From Arenicellales bacterium (lineage in GTDB: Bacteria; Pseudomonadota; Gammaproteobacteria; Arenicellales; JAANXG01), in the NCBI GenBank assembly GCA_030066885.1, contig JASJAT010000052.1:1-60405 (forward strand): 60,405 nt of DNA, given 5' to 3'. The translations under genes and the position numbers were made by a program. The notes beneath the pieces were generated by a model. That model saw only the letters and a program-made list of their open reading frames with translations, was not told the DNA's origin and ran no database searches. This document shows positions 8,537 to 17,400 of the stretch, in pieces; position 1 is the stretch's first letter, and each line of letters begins with the position of its first letter.

Positions 8537-10371
8537 TGGCTAAATTCAAAACGGTATTCGAGGACTGCGATATTCTCGTCGTCGGTGGCGGCATGGGTGG
8601 CACCGGAGCCGCCTACGAGGCGCGCTACTGGGGCCGTGACATGAAGATTGTCGTGGCCGAAAAAGCCAATATCGACCGCAGCGGCGCGGTGGCCCAAGGC
8701 CTCTACGCTATTAACTGCTACATGGGAATGCGCTGGGACGAGAACCAGCCTGAGGATCACGTCCACTATGCGCGCAACGACCTGATGGGGATGGTGCGCG
8801 AAGATCTGGCCTACGACATGGCGCGCCATGTGGATTCCAGTGTACATCAGTTCGACGAGTGGGGGCTGCCCTTCATGAAGGACCCGGAAACCGGGCGCTA
8901 CCAGCGTGAGGGCAAGTGGCAGGTCATGATCCACGGTGAAAGCTACAAGCCCATCGTGGCAGAAGCCGCTAAAAAGTCCGCCGACAAAATCTACAACCGG
9001 ATCATGGTGACCCATCTGCTGATGGACGAAAGCAAGCCCAATCGGGTAGCCGGGGCCGTGGGTTTCAACGTCCGTACTGGGGACTATCATGTTTTCCGGG
9101 CTAAAGCGGTGATCGTGGGCGCTGGCGGCGCATCACACATCTACAAGCCGCGGTCCGTAGGCGAAGGTATGGGCCGTACCTGGTACGCGCCATGGAGCAG
9201 TGCATCCGCATATGCGCTACCCATCCAGGTAGGCGCCAAGATGACCCAGATGGAAAATCGAATCGTGCTGTGTCGGTTCAAGGATGGTTACGGACCTGTA
9301 GGCGCGTATTTCCTCCATCTCAAAACCTACACCCAGAACGCCTACGGCGAGGAGTACGAGTCCAAGTGGTACGACCATACCAAGGAACTGGTGGGTGAGT
9401 ACATCGATCACCATCCGACACCGACCTGTCTGCGTAACCATGCTTTCCTCGAGGAGGTAAAAGCCGGCCGTGGCCCCATCCACATGGTCACGAAGGAGGC
9501 GTTTCAGGACCCTCATAAAGAGATCGTTGGTTGGGAGAATTTTCTCGGGATGACCATAGGGCAGGCCGTGGTTTGGGCCTCTCAGGACATTGACCCGAAA
9601 TACACCAACCCCGAGCTCACCACATCAGAGCCGTACGTCATGGGTTCCCACGCTACCTGTTCCGGCGCCTGGGCGAGCGGGCCCGAGGATCTTTCCCCAG
9701 ACGAGTATCAGTGGGGCTATAACCGGATGATGACCGTTGACGGTTTGTTTGGCGCGGGTGATGCCTTGGGCGGCACCGCCCACGCATTCTCCTCGGGGTC
9801 CTTTACCGAAGGCCGCCTGGCGGCGAAGGCTGCGGTGAAATACGTGCGGGATCTGAAGAACGAGCAGATCCGGGTCACTGAAAAGCAGTACGATGATCTC
9901 AAGGAGACCATCTATAAACCGCTGGAAACCTATAAGGTGGGGCGGAACGAAATCGTGGGTGGAACGGTGTCCCCCAGCTACCTGCTGCCGATTCAAGGTC
10001 TACAACGACTCGAGAAGCTGATGGATGAGTACGCTGGCGGTATCTCAGTCCACTATATGACCAATGAACCGCTGCTCCTGCGTGGCCTTGAGCTCATGAA
10101 AACCTTTCATGAAGACCTAGAGTATCTGGGGGCAGAGGACTTGCATCAGCTTCAACGGGCCTGGGAACTTAAGCACCGTGCCATTGCGTCGGAGTGCGTC
10201 CTTCAGCATACGCTGTTCCGCAAGGAAACCCGCTGGCCCGGGTACTACTATCGTGGCGACTACATGAAGCTAGACGACGAAAACTGGCATGTGCTGACCC
10301 TTTCCCGCTACGATCGGGAGAGTGGTGAGTGGGCGATGGAGAAAGCGCCCGTTTACCACCTCGTCGACTAA
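8536..10371 (+). CDS. aprA: Adenylylsulfate reductase alpha subunit
   Basis: A 611-residue FAD enzyme of the fumarate reductase/succinate dehydrogenase superfamily. In sulfur oxidisers it runs from sulfite plus AMP towards adenosine-5'-phosphosulfate (APS), delivering two electrons; in sulfate reducers it runs the other way. The N-terminal FAD motif is VVGGGMGGTGAA, followed by the segment EKANIDRSGAVAQGL. The capping and helical domains are complete and the C-terminus (YYYRGDYMKLDDENWHVL) is intact. No dsr, sox or sat genes occur in the window, so direction is inferred from the partner aprM and the aerobic setting. A strong terminator closes the operon. Confidence 0.96.
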   Translation: MAKFKTVFEDCDILVVGGGMGGTGAAYEARYWGRDMKIVVAEKANIDRSGAVAQGLYAINCYMGMRWDENQPEDHVHYARNDLMGMVREDLAYDMARHVDSSVHQFDEWGLPFMKDPETGRYQREGKWQVMIHGESYKPIVAEAAKKSADKIYNRIMVTHLLMDESKPNRVAGAVGFNVRTGDYHVFRAKAVIVGAGGASHIYKPRSVGEGMGRTWYAPWSSASAYALPIQVGAKMTQMENRIVLCRFKDGYGPVGAYFLHLKTYTQNAYGEEYESKWYDHTKELVGEYIDHHPTPTCLRNHAFLEEVKAGRGPIHMVTKEAFQDPHKEIVGWENFLGMTIGQAVVWASQDIDPKYTNPELTTSEPYVMGSHATCSGAWASGPEDLSPDEYQWGYNRMMTVDGLFGAGDALGGTAHAFSSGSFTEGRLAAKAAVKYVRDLKNEQIRVTEKQYDDLKETIYKPLETYKVGRNEIVGGTVSPSYLLPIQGLQRLEKLMDEYAGGISVHYMTNEPLLLRGLELMKTFHEDLEYLGAEDLHQLQRAWELKHRAIASECVLQHTLFRKETRWPGYYYRGDYMKLDDENWHVLTLSRYDRESGEWAMEKAPVYHLVD

Positions 10372-10393
10372 ACCAACCTTCGGGTCACCACGG

Positions 10394-10434
10394 AAAGCGT
10401 TTGCGGAGTCCCGCAGGCGCTTTTCGCGTTTTAT
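10394..10434 (+). terminator. Strong intrinsic terminator of the apr operon
   Basis: AAAGCGTTTGCGG and CCGCAGGCGCTTT form a 13-bp stem with two G-U pairs around an agtc loop. The tail is tcgcgtttta. It lies 23 bp after aprA and separates it from the TPR gene. Confidence 0.8.
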
Positions 10435-10462
10435 CCCTCGATGAGATTGGAGGATCAACACA

Positions 10463-12025
10463 TTGACTGAACCCGCATCGGTACGGGGCCGCCCATCATT
10501 ACGGCAGACCCTGCCTGGGCCCGATATTCAGGCCGAGATCGAAGCGGCGATCGTCAACCTGGGTGCTGAACGGCTTGATCTTGAGGCGCTGCTGATCCCC
10601 ATCAAAGATAAGGCCGTCTCGCGGCTGCACTTTAAGGGGCTACTGAAACAAGCCTGGGATCGGCTACAGAATCTGCGGGATTCCCTGCACCGATTCCCAC
10701 TGCAGGAGGTGGTGGATCCTCACGTTATCGATACTGTCAAGGAAGCCGACGCGGCGCTCGTCACCGGCCGTTCGTTTTCGATTGACGATGCGTCGATGGC
10801 CCTCGACGCTGCCTGCAAACGGAGTCGCGAGCCGCGGCAGGCAGCGCATATTGTCGCTGCGATTCAGGGGATGCAAGCGATGGTTGCTATGCTCAGGCAG
10901 GATTACCGCGGCGCGAGTGCGCGCTTTATCGGGGCAGCGGAGACGGCAGAACTAGATGCCGCCCTGCAATGGCACTATCGCCACGAAAGCGTTCTGGCGC
11001 TGGTCGATCTCGGCAGGGAATTCGACGACAGCGCAGCGTTGGAGGAGGCCATTTCACTACTGGAAAACGAAATCATGACGCTCGCCCGGGGAACGGGGCA
11101 TACCAGTCATCTGGCCGCGACCCAGAACTCACTCGGTAACGCTTGTGGCGTTCTGGGTCAACGTCAGCGGGGCACACGGAACCTGGAAAATGCGATCTCG
11201 GCCTACGAGGCCTCCCTCGAAAACCGGATTCGCGAAGAAGAGCCTTTAGACTGGGCGGCCACTCAGAACAATCTCGGTAACGCTCTGGGCATACTGGCGC
11301 ATAGACACAATGACGAGGAAATGTTGAGTAAGGCGGTGGAGGCCTTCAAACTGGCACTTGAGGAGCGAACGCAGAAACTGGCGCCGCAGGGATGGGCAAC
11401 CACAAAGAACAACCTGGCGGCGGTTCTCCAATCTCTGGGACAGCGCAACAAGGATGTCAAAATGCTGAAGCAGGCGGTGGAGGCTTACAAAGCGGTGCTG
11501 CAAATCTGGACGCGTGAACGGGTGCCCCTGGACTGGGCCACGACCATGAACAACCTGGGGACGGCGCTGAGACTGCTCGGTGAACAACGCAAAGGACCAA
11601 GAACGCTGGAACAGTCCGTGGCTGCCTATAACAGCGCCCTGTCGGTAAGGACTCGCAACCATCTACCGCAGGACTGGGCTATGACCCAAAACAATCTGGG
11701 AGCGGCGCTACAGAAACTGGCGGAAAGAGAGGAGAATCCGGAGACGCTGATCCGGGCTGTCGGTGCTTATGAAAGTGCGTTAATGGAGTTGGATCGGGAG
11801 CGGGTGCCCATGACCTGGGCGATGACCATGGGCAATCTCGCCGTCGCCCGTAAGACGCTGGCGGAAGTAACCGGGGACCGTGAATCCGCCGTTCAGGCGG
11901 TTGCAGAACTGGAGGCCGTGTGCGAAGTGTTCCGCGAACTGAGTCACGCCCAGTATTCTGAGCTCAGCATCGATCAGCTGGCCAAGGCGCGCAAATTGGT
12001 TAGTGCGCTCGCCGCAGCCGGGTAA
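10463..12025 (+). CDS. Protein with five exact 47-residue TPR-like repeats
   Basis: A 520-residue protein read from a TTG start 9 bp after a strong GGAGG. Residues 1-210 form a helical N-terminal region without a recognised domain. From about residue 218 the sequence falls into repeats with a strict 47-residue period, each carrying W-A-x-T-x-N-N-L-G and then an A-x-x-A-Y/F block; the conserved position recurs at 221, 268, 315, 362, 409 and 456. This is a tetratricopeptide solenoid, normally a protein-binding scaffold. There is no signal peptide, so it is probably cytoplasmic. It sits 91 bp after aprA behind a terminator, so expression is likely independent. A link to sulfur oxidation is possible but not shown. 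Confidence 0.8.
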   Translation: MTEPASVRGRPSLRQTLPGPDIQAEIEAAIVNLGAERLDLEALLIPIKDKAVSRLHFKGLLKQAWDRLQNLRDSLHRFPLQEVVDPHVIDTVKEADAALVTGRSFSIDDASMALDAACKRSREPRQAAHIVAAIQGMQAMVAMLRQDYRGASARFIGAAETAELDAALQWHYRHESVLALVDLGREFDDSAALEEAISLLENEIMTLARGTGHTSHLAATQNSLGNACGVLGQRQRGTRNLENAISAYEASLENRIREEEPLDWAATQNNLGNALGILAHRHNDEEMLSKAVEAFKLALEERTQKLAPQGWATTKNNLAAVLQSLGQRNKDVKMLKQAVEAYKAVLQIWTRERVPLDWATTMNNLGTALRLLGEQRKGPRTLEQSVAAYNSALSVRTRNHLPQDWAMTQNNLGAALQKLAEREENPETLIRAVGAYESALMELDRERVPMTWAMTMGNLAVARKTLAEVTGDRESAVQAVAELEAVCEVFRELSHAQYSELSIDQLAKARKLVSALAAAG

Positions 12026-12143
12026 CCAGGCTTCACTCTCAACTGACGATTGATGGCAGTCACGCTCCCGTGATTCCATTCGGGCTTGACAAAGAGAACG
12101 ACACAAAACACGCTGCCATGAACCGATATCGGGAGGTGGAGTG

Positions 12144-12788
12144 ATGACAACGACTGCATGGGTACTCAGAGGCACTGAATACGGCAATTGTAATTGTGAC
12201 TATGGGTGCCCTTGTCAATTCAATGGGCGACCTTCTTCACCCGATGGGGACTGTAGATATGCCCTGTTCACTCAGATCGACGAGGGTAATTACGGAAACG
12301 TGAACCTCGATGGACTACGGTTTGTCTGGTTGGGTGGCTGGCCTGGTGCGGTGCACGAAGGCAACGGGACAATTCAACTCATCATCGACGAACGCGCTAA
12401 TGAAGAGCAACGTGAGTCAATCCGCCATATTGTCTATAACGAGGACACTGACGAGCTACTGACTCACTATTCGATATTCTGTGCAATGTGCACGACGATC
12501 CATGATCCGATTGTCGCGCCTATTGAACTGGAGTTCGATATCGAGGCAAGGACAGCCCATGCTGAAATTCCCGGAATTGTTATTTCTGACGCTGAACCGG
12601 TGCGCAATCCGGTTACCGGTGAACCCCATCGTGCACAGATCGTGTTGCCAGAGGGGTTTGCTTCGACACTGCTAGAAACAGCTAGTGGAACAGTCAAAGC
12701 GACCGGGATTGTGTCCTTGGACTTTGCCGACACGTTCGCCAGTTTTTCTAAACTGCATATGACGGATCGGGGTATCGTTAGAGGTTGA
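12144..12788 (+). CDS. DUF1326 domain-containing protein
   Basis: A roughly 214-residue protein opening WVLRGTEYGNCNCDYGCPCQF, with the clustered cysteines typical of DUF1326. The middle contains WLGGWPGAVHEGNG and a C-x-x-C (CAMCTTIHDP), also typical. The family is widespread in proteobacteria without a settled function; the cysteine pattern suggests metal or cofactor binding. The ORF track starts at a GTG three bases earlier, but the ATG at 12144 is better placed relative to GGGAGG. It is a single gene between the TPR and M24 genes with 100-150 bp on each side. Confidence 0.82.
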   Translation: MTTTAWVLRGTEYGNCNCDYGCPCQFNGRPSSPDGDCRYALFTQIDEGNYGNVNLDGLRFVWLGGWPGAVHEGNGTIQLIIDERANEEQRESIRHIVYNEDTDELLTHYSIFCAMCTTIHDPIVAPIELEFDIEARTAHAEIPGIVISDAEPVRNPVTGEPHRAQIVLPEGFASTLLETASGTVKATGIVSLDFADTFASFSKLHMTDRGIVRG

Positions 12789-12934
12789 GTACACGCGCCA
12801 CATACTAGACAACAACTTCTCTAAAGCCGCGAATAACTCCTCCGGGCCGAACAAGAGAAATCACTGGTACTCCGCACCATATCTAATGATGGATGCCTCC
12901 TACCGGGTTGAGCTAACGAGGTTAAAGAATCCAG

Positions 12935-14107
12935 ATGACCGATTGGCACTATCGGGCTTTTTCAAAGGTTGAGCACAACGAGCGTATAACCCGCGCTAGA
13001 ACGCTCATGGCCAGTAAAGGGCTGGCCGGTTGTATATGCACATCTCCAGAGCTGCTTTACTATTTCACCGGTTACGAGGCGCATACGCATCATGCGATCG
13101 GTTCTCAGGCTATGGTAATGGCCGCGGAGCGGGACGAGCCTATTTTGATTTTGCGCGATGGTGATTTGCCACAGGCAGACGAGACCGTAGTAGTCGGCAG
13201 AATACACCCTTTCCGTCTGGGAGCTGTCGAACTGGGAATGTTGATCAAAGCGGCGGTATCCGAGCTGGGGCTGACCGGGAAACCTCTCGGGCTCGACGGA
13301 TCCGGCCCGACTATGAACGGTGAGTTAGCGCAATCATTGGAACAGGCATTGAGCGACAGTGAGTTGCACGACTGCTGGCGCCTGTTGGGGCGACTCCGAA
13401 CAGTACTCTCGGCTCAAGAAATTGTTTATTTGAAAGAAGCAACTGTCTACGCCAACGCGGGGATCGACGCATTTTACGAGACGGCACGCACTGGTATGTC
13501 GGAAATCGAACTGGCTGCGGAGATCGAGTATGCAATGCGCGCAGCTGGCAGTGACTATCCGGCTGTTCCGACCTGGATGGCCTCGGGCCCGCGGGCCTAT
13601 TGCCAACATGCCATGGCGACGCCCCGCAAACTAGAAAAAGGGGATTTGGTACACGCGGAATTTGCCGGCGTTGCCCGTCGTTATCACAGTGTGACAATGG
13701 GTTCTTTGGTAATGGGGGAACCCAACAAAAGAATGGTAGAAATGGCGGATGGCGCCAAGGCAGCCTTTGAAGCAGGTCTGGCTGCAGTATCTATAGGCCG
13801 ACGTATAGGAGATGCCGAGGCGGCATATCGGGAGTGTCTGAATGAAAGGGGTCTAGGTGATTGCTGTCCCATGCGCTTCGGTGTCGGAATCTCCGCCGCC
13901 TATCCTCCAGTATGGGAAAACCAGGTCACGATACAGTACGAAACGGAGGATCGGTTTGAGCTGGGCATGGCGTTTTATATACACGCGTCGATGCAGTCCA
14001 TGAGAGATCGTGAGGGGATGCTACTTGGAGGCTCTTTCCTTATGACCGAGGCAGGCCCAGAACGTTTAGATAAGGCCCGAATGGAACTCGTTACTACTCC
14101 AGTTTGA
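12935..14107 (+). CDS. M24-family (creatinase/ectoine-hydrolase type) protein lacking metal ligands
   Basis: A 390-residue two-domain protein: a creatinase_N domain (about 1-150, with PELLYYFTGYEAHTHH) and a pita-bread M24 domain (about 160-390). The five metal-binding positions of methionine aminopeptidase or prolidase are all changed. The D-x-D/D region reads HAEFAGVARRYHSVTM, HGVG reads FGVG, and the two late Glu positions are replaced. This is what is seen in metal-free members such as creatinase. A histidine in YCQHAM lies where creatinase has its catalytic His. Hydrolysis of a small amidino or N-acyl compound is plausible; the substrate is unknown. It is probably monocistronic, with a weak hairpin after the stop. 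Confidence 0.75.
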   Translation: MTDWHYRAFSKVEHNERITRARTLMASKGLAGCICTSPELLYYFTGYEAHTHHAIGSQAMVMAAERDEPILILRDGDLPQADETVVVGRIHPFRLGAVELGMLIKAAVSELGLTGKPLGLDGSGPTMNGELAQSLEQALSDSELHDCWRLLGRLRTVLSAQEIVYLKEATVYANAGIDAFYETARTGMSEIELAAEIEYAMRAAGSDYPAVPTWMASGPRAYCQHAMATPRKLEKGDLVHAEFAGVARRYHSVTMGSLVMGEPNKRMVEMADGAKAAFEAGLAAVSIGRRIGDAEAAYRECLNERGLGDCCPMRFGVGISAAYPPVWENQVTIQYETEDRFELGMAFYIHASMQSMRDREGMLLGGSFLMTEAGPERLDKARMELVTTPV

Positions 14108-14529
14108 AATCAACCACCCGACCTGACAACCTACGCGGCAATGGTGATGAACACGGTCTAATCCATGGTGATCTACACCTTCTAACCTATCCTAATGCGC
14201 TAAAAGTGGCCTAGCCACTTATTGGCTTCACCAACTGGTAGTTTCTTGCCCCAACCGGCTCTGCATGGGCCCATAGGAAGCATGCACCGAACCTGTATAT
14301 GTGTGATTCATGACAGTGTTGTTCACACTTTTCTATACCCATCACACCTTTTCCATTTCAGGTTTTTTAAAAGTGGACTGAACGATTTCTATTCGAATCA
14401 TTCGTCCTTGAGCCCTTTTAGAAAATATCGCCCACTTTATTTTCCAATTGGCACGGTGTTTGCGTTGTTTCGAATTGCGTTGCTTTTCGAAGGCAAGAGC
14501 ACACCAATAATGGGTGAGGTAGAAATACG
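14108..14529. other. Intergenic region after the M24 gene
   Basis: About 420 bp. It contains the AAGTGGC-cta-GCCACTT hairpin listed separately and otherwise AT-rich sequence leading to the cyclase gene. The ORF-track call here (14222-14533) has no recognisable protein character. Confidence 0.4.
14204..14220 (+). terminator. Short hairpin, possible terminator of the M24 gene
   Basis: AAGTGGC/GCCACTT form a perfect 7-bp stem with a 3-nt loop. The following sequence (attggctt) lacks a strong T run, so termination efficiency is doubtful. Confidence 0.35.
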
Positions 14530-15450
14530 ATGAAATTTGCAGACCACGGTTTGATAGCCAGCCAAACGGACCCGGCTATCAACGTCTTGATAGCGCCACT
14601 CCGCGAGGTCGTGCGAAAACTCTTCGTTAAGCTGGCTTCACCGATGGCGAGTGTGTACCGATGGTATGCCGTGTTTGCGAGACTCTGCACCATTCCTAAA
14701 GAAGATTCACTGTTTACTCGATTCAATCACGACGCGAATACCCATTCGATCTTGAGGGCAATCCAAGTATCACCTGCGGTGGTTTACCAAAATGGAAATC
14801 AATGGGTTGATTCTATAGACGGATCAAAATATCTACTGGATTGTGTTCCTTGTGCGGAATCGAATGAATTACCACCAGGTGATGATTTTTCTTGCCCGGG
14901 CAATCAGCAACGTTTTGCTGCTCAGACGGGAAAACTCTTTGCGAAAACTCGATCGGTGGCTCCATCTGATCGTGTTCTCCTCACGCTACTGATGACGGAT
15001 ATTGTCGGGTCGACCGACAAAGTCACAGAATTGGGAGATGAGAAATGGGGAGAGTTATTGCAACAACATAATCGAATGGTGCGCCGTAACATCGTTGCTT
15101 TCGAAGGGACCGAAGTAAAAACAACTGGGGATGGATTTCAAATCTCCTTTGATCTACCCACCCTAGCGATTCGTTGCGCAGAATCTATCCATCGAGATTT
15201 AGAGCCACTTGGAATGAGTATTCGTGCAGGTGTCCATACAGGTGAATATGTAAGGTGCGGCGATGAACTGAATGGTGTGGCAGTTCATTTGGCGGCCCGC
15301 ATCATGGACATTGGGAAATCAGGCGAAACCATTGTTTCAAGCACAGTGAAAGACCTTGTGGTTGGATCGGGAATCACTTTCTCAACCTTGGGCAACCACA
15401 TACTGAAGGGAATTCAGAATAAGTGGCTGTTATTTAGAGTGGAAGATTAG
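14530..15450 (+). CDS. Class III adenylate/guanylate cyclase
   Basis: A 306-residue protein with an unassigned N-terminal half (about 1-150) and a class III cyclase homology domain (about 155-306). Visible catalytic features are the first metal Asp in MTDIVGST, the second in TTGDGF, a substrate Lys just before it (EVKTTGDG) and the transition-state Arg in LAARIMD. The usual Asn of the N-x3-R motif is His here, as in many bacterial class IIIb enzymes of the VHLAAR type. The C-terminal LKGIQNKWLLFRV is typical. It makes cAMP or cGMP. A cyclic-nucleotide-binding protein is encoded 6 kb away. It converges with the TRAP operon. Confidence 0.85.
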   Translation: MKFADHGLIASQTDPAINVLIAPLREVVRKLFVKLASPMASVYRWYAVFARLCTIPKEDSLFTRFNHDANTHSILRAIQVSPAVVYQNGNQWVDSIDGSKYLLDCVPCAESNELPPGDDFSCPGNQQRFAAQTGKLFAKTRSVAPSDRVLLTLLMTDIVGSTDKVTELGDEKWGELLQQHNRMVRRNIVAFEGTEVKTTGDGFQISFDLPTLAIRCAESIHRDLEPLGMSIRAGVHTGEYVRCGDELNGVAVHLAARIMDIGKSGETIVSSTVKDLVVGSGITFSTLGNHILKGIQNKWLLFRVED

Positions 15451-15472
15451 TTCTGCTGTAAACTGCAAAGAC

Positions 15473-16789
15473 TTATTTGACTAAAACTTCGGCTGGATAC
15501 AATACGATCTCAGGGAAGATCATGAGCAGGATGAGCCCGATGAACTGCAGGCCGCAGAACGGTAGGGCAGCGAGGAAAATATCACCCATGGTTATTTCCT
15601 TCGGCGCGACGGACTTGAGGTAGAACAACGCCGCGCCGACCGGCGGCGAGAGGTAGGCGATCTGCATGTTGACGTCGAACAGCACCCCGAACCAGATGAG
15701 GTCGAATCCCAGATCCTTGACGATGGGGATCACGACCGGCCCGGTGATCAGGAGGATCCCGAGCCAGTCCATAGGCACGCCCATGATGAGGTAGAAGACC
15801 TGGATGGAGATCAGGATCCCCCAGGGACCGAGTGGCAGGTCGAGGATGGTGTTCTCAACCAACTCGCCCCCGCCGGCGAGAGTGAACACGCTGCTGAACG
15901 TCGAGACGGCAAAGAAGATCCATAGAATCATGCAGGTCGAACGGGTGGAACGGAGCAGTGCATCCTTGAGGTTTTGCCAATTCAGCTGCCGGTGGATGGC
16001 GGCGCTGACCAACGCGCCGGCAGCACCGACGCCGGCCGCCTCGGTGGGGGTGGCTGCACCCGTGAAGATCGAGCCCAAAACGAGCAACACGAGGCTAAAC
16101 GGAATGATGATGCCCCTTAGCGCAATCAGCTTGTCACGGAGGGGGATATCACGCTCCTCGGGTGGTGCCTTCGGCGCGAGCTCGGGCTGCAGGGTGCTGC
16201 GGATCACGATGTAGCCGATATAGAGGGCGGATAACATCAGGCCGGCGCCTAGGCCCCCGGCGAACAGCTTGCCGATCGAGACGTTGGCGACCAGGCCGTA
16301 GACGATCAGCATCACCGACGGTGGGATGAGCTGGCCGAGGCCGCCGCCCGCCAGGATGCAGCCGAGCGCCAGGTATTTGTTGTAGCCGCGGTTGAGCATG
16401 GCCGGCAGGGCGATCAACCCCATCAGCACCTCGCCGGCGCCGATGATGCCGACCATGGCCGCGAGCACCATGGTCGCCAGGATCGTGCTGACCGCGAGCG
16501 ACCCGGGTATGCGGCCGGTCCACACGTGTATCGCGCCGAACAGTCGCTCGCCGACGCCGGAGCGCTCCAGCACGTTGGCCATAAAGATGAACAACGGGAT
16601 CGCCGCCAGGCTGAACTCGGTCATCTCGGTCCACACGCGCGAGACGACCAGGTAGAAGGCGTTTGGCCCCAGCACGAGCATGGTCATGATGACCGCCATC
16701 GACCCGCAGACAAAGGCGATCGGCGCCCCGGCGATCAGAAACAGCAGGAGCCCGCCGAACATCACGAGGGTGATTATCTCGACGCTCAT
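15473..16789 (-). CDS. dctM: TRAP transporter large permease subunit
   Basis: A 438-residue polytopic protein with about 12-13 membrane segments, of normal DctM length. Characteristic stretches include GAPIAFVCGS near the start, PLFIFMANVLERSGV, GGLGQLIPPSVMLIVYG and the second-half TEAAGVGAAGAL. It provides the sodium-driven channel through which substrate delivered by DctP crosses the inner membrane. Its start overlaps the dctQ stop by 4 bp, so the two are translationally coupled. The gene is GC-richer than its neighbours, as is the whole TRAP operon. Confidence 0.94.
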   Translation of the reverse strand: MSVEIITLVMFGGLLLFLIAGAPIAFVCGSMAVIMTMLVLGPNAFYLVVSRVWTEMTEFSLAAIPLFIFMANVLERSGVGERLFGAIHVWTGRIPGSLAVSTILATMVLAAMVGIIGAGEVLMGLIALPAMLNRGYNKYLALGCILAGGGLGQLIPPSVMLIVYGLVANVSIGKLFAGGLGAGLMLSALYIGYIVIRSTLQPELAPKAPPEERDIPLRDKLIALRGIIIPFSLVLLVLGSIFTGAATPTEAAGVGAAGALVSAAIHRQLNWQNLKDALLRSTRSTCMILWIFFAVSTFSSVFTLAGGGELVENTILDLPLGPWGILISIQVFYLIMGVPMDWLGILLITGPVVIPIVKDLGFDLIWFGVLFDVNMQIAYLSPPVGAALFYLKSVAPKEITMGDIFLAALPFCGLQFIGLILLMIFPEIVLYPAEVLVK

Positions 16790-17334
16790 ATTTCGGGCTC
16801 GGTCTCGTCGGAGGGGCCAACGCCAAGGTCCTTACCGGTCACCAGCGCTCTGACGTCACGGATAAACTGCGCCAGGCCCTGAAGGAAGACGAGCAGTGCA
16901 CCCAGCGGGACCACGAACTTGTAGGGCCATATGATCGGGTTCCACAGCGATCCGCTGCGCTCGTTCTCGACCATCGAGTCCCAGAAGAATATAGTGCCGG
17001 TCCACAACAGCACGCCGACATAGAGGAAGAACAGGGGAAAATGCACGAACACGCGGGTGGCAGCCTGCCAGCGGGGCGGCAGGTAGCCGTAGACGGTGTC
17101 GACACTGATGTGGCCTCGGAGATAGTGGGTGTAGGCGCCGCCGACGATGAACAGGGTACCGGCGAACATGACGACCATCTCGGTCGACCAGGTCGTCGGC
17201 GCGTTGAACATGTAACGAGCGACGACCTCGAACACCATGACGCCGCAGATCGGCAGCAACAGAAAGGACACCACCTGCCCGGAGCGCAGGCTGAGGGTAT
17301 CGACACCGGCGAGCAGCCGGTCGAGTCGTGACAT
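16786..17334 (-). CDS. dctQ: TRAP transporter small permease subunit
   Basis: A roughly 182-residue four-helix membrane protein of the DctQ family. It contains VVARYMFNAPTTWSTEM and the acidic/His loop GGAYTHYLRGHISVDTV that are typical. It pairs with DctM and is needed for assembly. The ORF track starts at a GTG lying inside the intergenic hairpin; the internal ATG (MSRLDRLLAG) is preferred, although its ribosome site is weak. It overlaps dctM by 4 bp. Confidence 0.92.
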   Translation of the reverse strand: MSRLDRLLAGVDTLSLRSGQVVSFLLLPICGVMVFEVVARYMFNAPTTWSTEMVVMFAGTLFIVGGAYTHYLRGHISVDTVYGYLPPRWQAATRVFVHFPLFFLYVGVLLWTGTIFFWDSMVENERSGSLWNPIIWPYKFVVPLGALLVFLQGLAQFIRDVRALVTGKDLGVGPSDETEPEI

Positions 17335-17363
17335 CGCTTTTAAGCTAATAGCAGCGGGAAAGC

Positions 17364-17390
17364 AGGGCGGCACCGCACGGTAGCCGCCCT
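17364..17390 (-). terminator. Intercistronic hairpin between dctP and dctQ
   Basis: AGGGCGGC and GCCGCCCT form a perfect 8-bp GC-rich stem 11 bp after the dctP stop. No T run follows. Such hairpins commonly sit after the binding-protein gene and stabilise its message relative to the permease genes. Confidence 0.5.
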
Positions 17391-17400
17391 GCTGGTCCGG

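Noticed and set aside
14222-14533. 103-aa plus-strand ORF before the cyclase gene
   Set aside because: No ribosome site, no family features, and composition (Phe/Ser/Leu-rich) typical of AT-rich intergenic sequence.
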